In this document: positions 1 to 4,974 of the stretch, in pieces
Position numbering within the stretch: position 1 is the first letter of the stretch
Layout of the letters: the number at the start of each line of letters is the position of its first letter
DNA from: Pseudomonadota bacterium
GTDB taxonomy: Bacteria > Pseudomonadota > Gammaproteobacteria > Burkholderiales > SG8-41
Assembly (NCBI GenBank): GCA_023431245.1
Contig: JAEYXO010000004.1
Coordinates: forward strand, 1-5,147
Length of the DNA: 5,147 bases
Direction of reading: 5' to 3'
The notes under the pieces: model-generated
What the model was told of the DNA's origin: nothing
Database searches by the model: none
The model's input: only the letters and a program-made list of their open reading frames with translations
Program-made: the position numbers and the translations under genes

Positions 1-34
1 CAGGGTACCATCAATGATCAGGGACACCATCAAT
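1..34. repeat. Tandem direct repeat at window edge
   Basis: Two near-identical units follow one another. Unit one, CAGGGTACCATCAATGAT, is at 1-18. Unit two, CAGGGACACCATCAAT, is at 19-34. They share CAGGG and ACCATCAAT and differ by one extra base and one substitution between those blocks. The array touches the window edge, so more copies may lie to the left. It could be a regulator site upstream of the pyrophosphohydrolase gene, part of a dispersed intergenic repeat, or the end of a mobile element. The sequence alone does not decide. Confidence 0.5.
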
Positions 35-86
35 AAGTATCATTCCGCAGATTCCGAATATCCATACCTCATCACAAGACACCGCC

Positions 87-518
87 ATGAACAGCACATT
101 TGCCCGCCGCATCGCCGCCATGAACGCGATGTACAAACTTCCCGCCCATGAACGCCCGACCCTGCCGGAAGACCTGGCGGGCCGCCTCAAGGGCTTCAAG
201 GCCACGCTGATGGACGAGGTGCACGAAATCGACGACATCCTCGCGCTCGCCGAAAAGGGCGCGCCGCGCGCCGACATCCTGACGGCGATGGCCGACCTGC
301 TCGGCGACATCATCGTTTACTGCCGCTCGGAAGCGCTGAAGTACGGCTTGCCGCTGGAGGAGGTGCTCGACATCATCATGGACAGCAACGAAAGCAAGCT
401 CGGCGCCGACGGCAAGCCGATTTATGACGCCAACGGCAAGTTCCTGAAGGGGCCGAACTACTGGAAACCCGAGCCGAAAATCGCCGCGCTGCTCGGGGAA
501 CGCGCCGCCGGGGCCTGA
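87..518 (+). CDS. MazG-like nucleotide pyrophosphohydrolase
   Basis: This 143-residue protein looks like an all-alpha NTP pyrophosphohydrolase of the MazG/PRA-PH superfamily. Such enzymes cleave nucleoside triphosphates, or related phosphorylated nucleotides, to monophosphate and pyrophosphate in the cytosol, often to remove damaged nucleotides. The acidic metal-binding signature is visible: E44 and E47 in DEVHEIDD, then D70 and D74 in ADLLGDIIVYC. The C-terminal part, roughly residues 98-130 (MDSNESKLG, then DGKPIYD, then KGPNYWKPEP), is typical of a proteobacterial MazG-like subgroup, where it is thought to complete the active site. Compared with classical MazG, the second acidic pair is spaced differently, so the exact metal ligands are uncertain. 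The ATG at 87 gives the natural N-terminus, but its Shine-Dalgarno is weak. The stop abuts the M32 peptidase start, which implies an operon. The family is clear; the substrate is unknown. Confidence 0.85.
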   Translation: MNSTFARRIAAMNAMYKLPAHERPTLPEDLAGRLKGFKATLMDEVHEIDDILALAEKGAPRADILTAMADLLGDIIVYCRSEALKYGLPLEEVLDIIMDSNESKLGADGKPIYDANGKFLKGPNYWKPEPKIAALLGERAAGA

Positions 519-2012
519 GTGATGTCCACGCCCTGTTATGCCGAACTGACCCGCGCATACACGCGGCTTTACCGCTACCAGCACATCGGCGCCATCGTCG
601 GTTGGGACCGCAACGCGATGATGCCGCCCAAAGGCAACGAAGCGCGCGCCGCGGCGGAGGCCGAACTCTCGGCGCTGATCCACCGTACACGCACCGATCC
701 GCGGCTGAAACAGTGGATCGATGCGGCGGAGCAGGAACCGCTGGACGAGCTGGCGCGTGCCAACCTGCGCGAAATCCGCCGCGACTGGCGCGATGCCAAC
801 GCGCTGCCGGAGTCGCTGGTCGAGGCGAAGACGCTCGCCGGCGCGCGCTGCGAACATGCCTGGCGCAGCCAGCGTCCGGCCAACGACTGGAAGGGATTTC
901 TTGAAAATTTCCGCCCCGTGGTGAAGCTGGCCCGCGAGGAAGCCCGGCTGCTGTCCGACAGCACCGGACTCGCGCCCTATGACGCGCTGATGGACCGTTT
1001 CGAGCCCGGTGTGCGCGCCGCCGACATCGACCGCATATTCGGTGACGTCCGGCAGTGGCTGCCCGGCCTGGTTGCCGGAGCGCAGGCGCGGCAGTCGGCG
1101 GAGAAAATCATCCTGCCGCAGGGGCCGTTTCCGGTGGCGGCGCAACGCGCATTGAACCGCGAGGTGATGGGACTGCTCGGATTCGATTTCGAGGCAGGCC
1201 GGCTCGACGAGAGCGCGCATCCCTTCAGCGGTGGCGTGCCCGAGGATGTGCGCCTGACCACGCGTTACCACGAAGACGATTTTGCGCGCAGTCTGCTCGG
1301 CACCATTCACGAGACCGGCCATGCCCGCTACGAGCAGAACCTGCCGCGCGACTGGCTGGGGCAGCCGGTGGGCAGCGCGCGTTCCTACGGCATCCACGAA
1401 AGCCAGAGCCTGTCCTTCGAAATGCAGCTCGCGCGCAGCCGGCCCTTTGCCGGTCTGCTGGCGCCGCTGCTGAGAAAACATTTCGGCGACCAGCCGGCTT
1501 TCGACCCTGACAACCTGAACCGCCTGTGGACCCGCGTGAAACCCGGATTCATCCGCGTCGATGCCGACGAGGTGACCTATCCGGCGCACGTCATCCTGCG
1601 CTACGAGATCGAGCGCCCGCTGGTCGAGGGCCTGATCGAGGCCGAGGACATTCCGGCGCTGTGGGATGAAAGGATGCAGGCGCTGCTGGGCCTCGACACC
1701 CGCGGCAACTACGGCGACGGCTGCCTGCAGGACGTGCACTGGACCGAGGGTGCCTTCGGTTATTTTCCCAGTTACACGCTGGGCGCGATGTATGCCGCGC
1801 AGTGGTTTGCGGTGATCCGCCGCCAGGTGCCGGACCTCGATGCGCGCATCGGCCGCGGCGAGCTTGCGCCGGTGTTTGACTGGCTCAGGGCCAACGTCTG
1901 GTCACAGGGCTGCCTGTGGGATACACCCGAGCTGGTGCGGCGCGCGAGCGGCGAAGCGCTGAATCCGCAGCACTTCCGCAGCCACCTCGAGCGGCGCTAC
2001 CTGCAGGCCTAG
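519..2012 (+). CDS. M32 family metallocarboxypeptidase (carboxypeptidase Taq type)
   Basis: A cytosolic zinc carboxypeptidase that removes C-terminal amino acids from peptides, with broad specificity in known members. The full length of 497 residues matches the family norm of about 500. Signature motifs appear in order: DVRLT (from D243), the zinc site HETGH (H264, E265, H268), HESQS with the likely third zinc ligand E294, IRVDADEVTY (345-354), QDVHW (404-408) and GYFPSYTLG (from 414). The 26-residue gap from H268 to E294 agrees with the Taq enzyme. No catalytic residue is missing. The start is GTG 519 directly after the preceding stop, or ATG 522, which would remove one residue. No good Shine-Dalgarno is visible, so initiation is probably coupled to translation of the pyrophosphohydrolase. 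The gene converges on the Mn exporter gene with 10 bp between stops. Its likely role is peptide recycling. Confidence 0.96.
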   Translation: MMSTPCYAELTRAYTRLYRYQHIGAIVGWDRNAMMPPKGNEARAAAEAELSALIHRTRTDPRLKQWIDAAEQEPLDELARANLREIRRDWRDANALPESLVEAKTLAGARCEHAWRSQRPANDWKGFLENFRPVVKLAREEARLLSDSTGLAPYDALMDRFEPGVRAADIDRIFGDVRQWLPGLVAGAQARQSAEKIILPQGPFPVAAQRALNREVMGLLGFDFEAGRLDESAHPFSGGVPEDVRLTTRYHEDDFARSLLGTIHETGHARYEQNLPRDWLGQPVGSARSYGIHESQSLSFEMQLARSRPFAGLLAPLLRKHFGDQPAFDPDNLNRLWTRVKPGFIRVDADEVTYPAHVILRYEIERPLVEGLIEAEDIPALWDERMQALLGLDTRGNYGDGCLQDVHWTEGAFGYFPSYTLGAMYAAQWFAVIRRQVPDLDARIGRGELAPVFDWLRANVWSQGCLWDTPELVRRASGEALNPQHFRSHLERRYLQA

Positions 2013-2022
2013 CCCTCTCCGT

Positions 2023-2598
2023 TCACAATCCGGCCAGGCTGCCCGCCCCGAGCAGCGTGGCGATGCCGAGCAGCGCAAAAATTGCCGCGGCGATGCGGTG
2101 CACCGCCGCCGCCGGCATGCGGTGGGCGATGCGCTCTCCGAGCAGCACCGCGGGCACGTTGGCGATCATCATGCCGAGGGTGGTGCCGATGACGACGGCG
2201 GCAAACGCCTGGTACTGGGCGGCCAGCGCCACCGTCGCGATCTGGGTCTTGTCGCCCATTTCCGCGAGAAAGAATGCCGCCAGCGTGCAGCCGAACACGC
2301 CGAACCTCGCGAATCCCGCGCCATCCGTGTCGAGCCGGTCCGGAACCAGTATCCAGGCCGCCATCGCGAGGAAGGACAGGCCGAGAACCCAGCGCAGTGC
2401 TTCCGGTCCGACCACCGTCGTGATCCAGCTGCCGACCGCCCCGGCAAGCGCGTGATTGGCCAGCGTGGCCACCAGGATGCCGGCGATGATCGGCCAGGGT
2501 CTGCGGAATTTGGCGGCCAGCAGGACGGACAGCAGCTGTGTCTTGTCGCCGATTTCGGCGAGGGCGACGATGCCGGTGGAGATCAGAAAGGCTTCCAA
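2023..2598 (-). CDS. mneA: UPF0016/TMEM165-GDT1 family manganese exporter
   Basis: A 191-residue inner-membrane protein of the UPF0016 (Gdt1/TMEM165) family, whose bacterial MneA members export Mn2+. Two internally repeated halves each carry the ion-binding signature: ELGDKT-like EIGDKT at 15-20 and EMGDKT at 113-118. About six hydrophobic segments are visible, roughly 3-24, 36-60, 68-86, 101-122, 131-155 and 165-190, with a short polar loop around 87-99. The start is TTG at 2598. It gives the family-typical N-terminus MEAFLIST and has an AGGAG Shine-Dalgarno at 2610-2606, 7 nt upstream; no in-frame ATG competes. The gene follows a yybP-ykoY manganese riboswitch and its own promoter, which strongly supports Mn as the substrate. 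The symbol is by family and regulation, not direct proof; Ca2+/H+ exchange is known for eukaryotic relatives. Confidence 0.93.
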   Translation of the reverse strand: MEAFLISTGIVALAEIGDKTQLLSVLLAAKFRRPWPIIAGILVATLANHALAGAVGSWITTVVGPEALRWVLGLSFLAMAAWILVPDRLDTDGAGFARFGVFGCTLAAFFLAEMGDKTQIATVALAAQYQAFAAVVIGTTLGMMIANVPAVLLGERIAHRMPAAAVHRIAAAIFALLGIATLLGAGSLAGL

Positions 2599-2605
2599 AC
2601 GGGTG

Positions 2606-2610
2606 CTCCT
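2606..2610 (-). promoter_or_regulatory. Shine-Dalgarno of the Mn exporter gene
   Basis: AGGAG on the minus strand sits 7 nt before the TTG at 2598. It fixes this non-ATG codon as the start of the Mn exporter. It also lies just 3' of CCGGCC (2617-2612), which can pair with GGCCGG (2649-2644), so its accessibility is a plausible point of riboswitch control. Confidence 0.8.
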
Positions 2611-2663
2611 GGGCCGGAAGAAGACGGATGACCATGCGGCTCCCCGGCCATTGCGGAGGCGGC

Positions 2664-2770
2664 ATGGTCAACGGTCTTGCCAGGTTCGCGAACCGCCTGC
2701 GCCATGGCCGGAAGGCCAAGCATGTTGACGCAGACACCTCTCAGGAGGGCGGCTACTCCCCGATGACGGC
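2664..2770 (-). ncRNA. yybP-ykoY manganese riboswitch (aptamer)
   Basis: Read on the minus strand, the leader of the Mn exporter gene contains the conserved blocks of the yybP-ykoY aptamer in order: GGGGAGTAGCC (about 2761-2751), CGTCAACATG (2730-2721) and TGGCAAGACC (2682-2673). Closing helix P1 can form between GTCATCGG (2767-2760) and CCGTTGAC (2674-2667) with a single mismatch. Internal hairpins are visible as CCTC/GAGG (about 2747-2737), TGGCC/GGCCA (2718-2705) and a GGTTCGCGAACC stem-loop (2693-2682). This RNA class binds Mn2+ directly and usually turns on Mn export genes. Here it sits about 65 nt before the start codon of a UPF0016 exporter, a known target family. There is no T-run after the aptamer, so control of translation is more likely than termination. 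Confidence 0.93.
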
Positions 2771-2773
2771 GCG

Positions 2774-2802
2774 ATTCTACCCGCGCGCCGGGAGGCAGTC
2801 CA
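2774..2802 (-). promoter_or_regulatory. Predicted sigma70 promoter of the riboswitch-mneA transcript
   Basis: On the minus strand, TGGACT (2802-2797) resembles a -35 box. After a 17-nt spacer, TAGAAT (2779-2774) matches the -10 consensus at five of six positions. The expected transcription start near 2767 coincides with the 5' side of the aptamer P1 helix, which supports the call. The promoter lies just downstream of the DUF393 gene stop, so the exporter has its own transcription unit, though read-through from the redox pair is possible because no terminator is seen between them. Confidence 0.6.
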
Positions 2803-2817
2803 TGTGCGCAGCGGCGG

Positions 2818-3207
2818 TCAGGGATACATCCGCCGCGCAATGCGCAGCAGCACGGGACCGGCGACGCGGGACATGGTGTGGCGGTGGCGCGCGAATTGGC
2901 GGTAGGCGAAGGCCAGCAGCGGCTGCAGGGCCGGACGCGACAGCAGCCAGGCGCTCCGCGTCAGGCCGGCGCGGCGGTGGGCTTCCGCAAAAACCGCCGG
3001 GCCGCGCAGCAGCGTGTGGTCACCGAGGCGGGCATGGATGTTAGCCAGCGCCGCGTTGCAGGAAACGCCGTGGGATGACTCGCAGTAGTCCTGCGCGGTG
3101 ACATCGACAAAGCGCAGCAGGCCGCGGCGGTTGCGCGCGCGCAGCACGTGGATTTCCGCCAGGCACAGCGGGCAGCGCCCGTCAAAATAGATCGTCAGGG
3201 TTTCCAT
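2818..3207 (-). CDS. DUF393 (DCC family) thiol-disulfide oxidoreductase-like protein
   Basis: A 129-residue protein of the DUF393 family, named DCC after its conserved Asp and two Cys. The hallmark is at the N-terminus: a short beta strand (LTIYFDG), then D9-G-R-C12-P-L-C15, a thioredoxin-like CxxC that suggests a redox-active disulfide. The later pattern RFVDV (32-36) and the GPAVFAEA segment (69-76) also fit the family. The C-terminal part (about 85-129) is basic and amphipathic. The ATG at 3207 lies inside the end of the renalase-like gene; the reading frames overlap by 13 nt (3195-3207), so translation is probably coupled. An open extension of this frame upstream to 3507 only shadows the neighbouring gene and lacks the conserved start. 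The family is clear, but the physiological substrate is unknown. Confidence 0.9.
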   Translation of the reverse strand: METLTIYFDGRCPLCLAEIHVLRARNRRGLLRFVDVTAQDYCESSHGVSCNAALANIHARLGDHTLLRGPAVFAEAHRRAGLTRSAWLLSRPALQPLLAFAYRQFARHRHTMSRVAGPVLLRIARRMYP

Positions 3208-4178
3208 CGGCCGTCGATGATGGCCTGCGCGATCGCGCGCCCGCTGTCGAAGGCGCACTCGACCCTGGCACCCAGTGCCCAGTCGCCACCGAGGAACAGT
3301 GTGTCGTCTCGGCTGGCGAGGCAGGGGCGGCCGAGCGGATTCGCCGTGCGCGCGTAACGCCAGCGATGGGCGATGGCCTGCTCGACCCTGGGCATTGCGT
3401 CGCCGAGCATGCGCTGCACGGCATCGACCAGCAGTGCCGCCACCGGCTCGCGCTCGAGTTCGAGGTGGCGGTTGCTCCAGTCCGGCGTGGCGTGGGCGAC
3501 CCAGCATTCGTGTGCGGCATCGCGACCGGGTTTGGACGTGTTGCGGCCGAGCCAGGACAGCGTGTCCGAATCGGTTTGCAGCACATCGGGCACGCCGGCA
3601 GCACGGTCTGCGAACACGACCATCAGCGCCCAGCAGGGTGCCATCCTCACGTCACCCAGTGCCTGCGCGATATCGCGTTCAGCACGGAACAGCAGTCGCG
3701 CTTGCGGCACCGGCACTGTGCTGACCACAAGGTCGAAGCGTTCGCCCGCCGCATGGTCCGCCGTGCGTATGCGCCAGCCGGCGTCCTCGCGCTCCGCTGC
3801 GCTGACTTCACAATTGATGCGCAGGTCGAGTCCGGCAGCCAGCGGTTTCACCAGGGCGCTCATGCCCGGTGCCCCGGTGACCCAGTCTTCCGCCGCGGGA
3901 TCGATTCCCGGCGGGGTTGACGGACGCCAGCGTGCAGCGGCGCCGACTTCGATGGCAGCGGCCAGCGTTGCACGGAAGGCGGCACCGTGCGCGGTCACGT
4001 ACTGCGCGCCGTGGTCGAAGCGGAGGTCGCCGTCGAGCCGGCGCGTGGCAAGCCGCCCGCCGGGGCCGCGGCCTTTGTCGAACATCGCGGGCCTGAATCC
4101 GGCGTCCTGCAGCGCGCGGGCGCAGGCGAGGCCGGCCATGCCGGCGCCGATGATGGCGATGCGGGGTGATGCATTCAT
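3195..4178 (-). CDS. Renalase-like FAD/NAD(P)-binding oxidoreductase
   Basis: A 327-residue flavoprotein of the amine-oxidase-like superfamily, closest in pattern to bacterial renalase-like proteins. The N-terminal Rossmann motif is intact (IAIIGAGMAGLACARAL, glycines 11, 13 and 16), followed by D34 at the end of the second strand and GRGPGGRLATRR (36-47), which contacts FAD. FDHGAQY (54-60) is characteristic of this group. The C-terminal FAD motif LGGDWALGARVECAFDSGRAIA is at 297-317. Characterised bacterial renalases oxidise off-pathway isomers of reduced nicotinamide nucleotides; whether this one does so is inferred. No signal peptide is present, so it should be cytosolic. The ATG at 4178 fits the family start, but no convincing Shine-Dalgarno precedes it and no in-frame alternative start lies just upstream. 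It is followed by the overlapping DUF393 gene. Confidence 0.9.
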   Translation of the reverse strand: MNASPRIAIIGAGMAGLACARALQDAGFRPAMFDKGRGPGGRLATRRLDGDLRFDHGAQYVTAHGAAFRATLAAAIEVGAAARWRPSTPPGIDPAAEDWVTGAPGMSALVKPLAAGLDLRINCEVSAAEREDAGWRIRTADHAAGERFDLVVSTVPVPQARLLFRAERDIAQALGDVRMAPCWALMVVFADRAAGVPDVLQTDSDTLSWLGRNTSKPGRDAAHECWVAHATPDWSNRHLELEREPVAALLVDAVQRMLGDAMPRVEQAIAHRWRYARTANPLGRPCLASRDDTLFLGGDWALGARVECAFDSGRAIAQAIIDGRWKP

Positions 4179-4283
4179 GCGGGTGGTCCGATGGAGATGT
4201 CAGCTTGAAGGGTTTTGCGGCAATGGTACAGGGCATGCCGGCAAGGGCGGCGACAGCACGCAGTCCTCACTGTCCGCAACGCG
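4179..4283. other. Intergenic leader of the renalase-like gene
   Basis: About 105 nt between the fasciclin terminator and the renalase-like ATG. A weak -10-like TACCAT is present on the minus strand at 4228-4223, but there is no matching -35 at the right distance. No hairpin, riboswitch motif or small gene is evident. Because the terminator should stop fasciclin transcription, a promoter for the redox pair must lie here or upstream, and it is not recognisable as sigma70. Confidence 0.35.
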
Positions 4284-4327
4284 AAAAACCCGCCGCGCAA
4301 TCCCGCAACAGCGGGACGCGCGACGGG
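4284..4327 (-). terminator. Intrinsic terminator of the fasciclin gene
   Basis: Read on the minus strand, CCCGTCGCGC (4327-4318) pairs with GCGCGGCGGG (4298-4289), ten pairs with one G-U. Above a small internal loop, TCCCGC (4316-4311) pairs with GCGGGA (4306-4301) around a TGTT tetraloop. TTTTT (4288-4284) follows immediately. This is a long, GC-rich hairpin with a U-tract, beginning 36 nt after the fasciclin stop codon, and it should insulate the downstream redox genes. Confidence 0.9.
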
Positions 4328-4363
4328 CCTGCCGCAAGCCGGGGAGACCGGCGGCAGGAATCG

Positions 4364-4834
4364 TTACGGCAGGATCACCGAATCAACGACATGGATCACG
4401 CCGTTGCTGGCGACGATGTCGGTTTTCACGACCTTGGCCTGGTTGACCCTGACCTTGCCGCCGGTGGTGCTGATGTTCAGCGGCTTGCCGTTGGCGGTCG
4501 GCGCAGTGCCGGCCTTGACGTCCTTCGCCATCACCGAGCCGGGCACCACGTGGTAGGTCAGCACGGCGGCGAGTTTCTGTTTGTCGGCGAGCAGCGCGTC
4601 GAGCTGCGCCTTCGGGATCTTGGCGAAGGCTTCATCGGTGGGTGCGAATACCGTGAACGGGCCCTCGCCCTTCAGGGTGTCGACGAGGCCGGCGGCCTTC
4701 ACTGCAGTGACCAGGGTGTTGAAGCTGCCCGCCGAAACGGCGGTGTCGACGATGTCGGAGGCGGCAGTGGCCAGTGACGAGACCGCCATTACGGCACCTG
4801 CGCAGAGGGCACGGAGGGAACGCGAAACAGCCAT
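4364..4834 (-). CDS. Secreted fasciclin (FAS1) domain protein
   Basis: A 156-residue protein with an N-terminal Sec signal peptide and one FAS1 domain. The signal has R5 and R8, a hydrophobic core (about 9-21) and a likely cleavage after A22-T-A24. The mature part carries the FAS1 landmarks: the H1 box GPFTVFAPTDEAF (58-70), YHVVPG (94-99) and the H2 box NGVIHVVDSVILP (144-156). FAS1 domains are adhesion or extracellular interaction modules; in bacteria, small single-domain members are periplasmic or secreted, with poorly known roles. The start at 4834 is chosen because AAGGAG (4847-4842) lies 7 nt upstream and the signal peptide begins there; the frame stays open to 4951, but that extension would bury the signal. 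A strong terminator follows. The gene is divergent from a tetR gene, which may control it. Confidence 0.94.
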   Translation of the reverse strand: MAVSRSLRALCAGAVMAVSSLATAASDIVDTAVSAGSFNTLVTAVKAAGLVDTLKGEGPFTVFAPTDEAFAKIPKAQLDALLADKQKLAAVLTYHVVPGSVMAKDVKAGTAPTANGKPLNISTTGGKVRVNQAKVVKTDIVASNGVIHVVDSVILP

Positions 4835-4841
4835 TTTGTAT

Positions 4842-4847
4842 CTCCTT
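4842..4847 (-). promoter_or_regulatory. Shine-Dalgarno deciding the fasciclin start
   Basis: AAGGAG on the minus strand is 7 nt from the ATG at 4834 and is one of the best ribosome sites in the window. It excludes the longer in-frame start at 4951. Confidence 0.85.
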
Positions 4848-4906
4848 GAATTAATTGATAAATTTGGCTTACAAACTGCATCCGGAACTGAATGCGATAC
4901 AATCCG

Positions 4907-4943
4907 GTCAATTTGTGACTGATTGGTCATTTTATAAACTGAC
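4907..4943. promoter_or_regulatory. Putative TetR operator region with TGAC/GTCA half-sites
   Basis: Four half-sites occur on the + strand: GTCA 4907-4910, TGAC 4916-4919, GTCA 4926-4929 and TGAC 4940-4943. The middle pair forms an imperfect palindrome, TGACTGATTGGTCA (4916-4929), and the first pair forms GTCA-N5-TGAC. The site lies between divergent genes and next to a TATAAA -10 box, the usual place for a TetR operator. The binding protein is inferred, not shown. Confidence 0.4.
4933..4938 (+). promoter_or_regulatory. Candidate -10 box of the tetR gene
   Basis: TATAAA at 4933-4938 matches the -10 consensus at five of six positions and would start a leader of about 30 nt before the ATG at 4975. 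No good -35 lies 16-18 nt upstream, so it may need an activator or be weak. The same AT-rich block reads TATAAA/TTTATA on the minus strand, with TTGAAG (4961-4956) at 17-19 nt, so it may also serve the fasciclin gene. Confidence 0.35.
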
Positions 4944-4974
4944 GAGTTCATCCCGCTTCAAACGATAACCGGCA

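Noticed and set aside
40..70. Promoter for the pyrophosphohydrolase gene (ATTCCG repeats, GAATAT)
   Set aside because: ATTCCG occurs twice and GAATAT is vaguely -10-like, but no -35 lies at a sensible distance, so a promoter cannot be supported.
72..1739. A 555-codon open frame on the minus strand, antisense to the MazG-like and M32 genes
   Set aside because: It spans two unrelated well-supported genes, has no recognisable domain, and has the Arg/Val/Gln-rich make-up expected from the reverse complement of GC-rich codons. The sense proteins carry all family motifs.
2009..2737. A 242-codon minus-strand frame overlapping the Mn exporter and its leader
   Set aside because: Out of frame with the clear UPF0016 protein, rich in Arg/Gly/His, and it runs through the riboswitch. 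No conserved domain.
2818..3507. Longer 229-residue version of the DUF393 protein
   Set aside because: The extra N-terminus only reads the renalase-like gene in another frame. The family begins at the METLTIYFDG start (3207).
3373..4446. A 357-codon + strand frame opposite the renalase-like gene
   Set aside because: A Ser/Ala/Arg-rich shadow of a GC-rich gene; it crosses the terminator and has no recognisable motif or ribosome site.
4166..4777. A 203-codon + strand frame opposite the fasciclin gene
   Set aside because: Antisense to a clear FAS1 protein and its terminator; low-complexity Gly/Asp/Val composition and no domain.
4364..4951. Longer 195-residue version of the fasciclin protein starting at 4951
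   Set aside because: It would bury the signal peptide 39 residues inside and ignore the strong Shine-Dalgarno before 4834.
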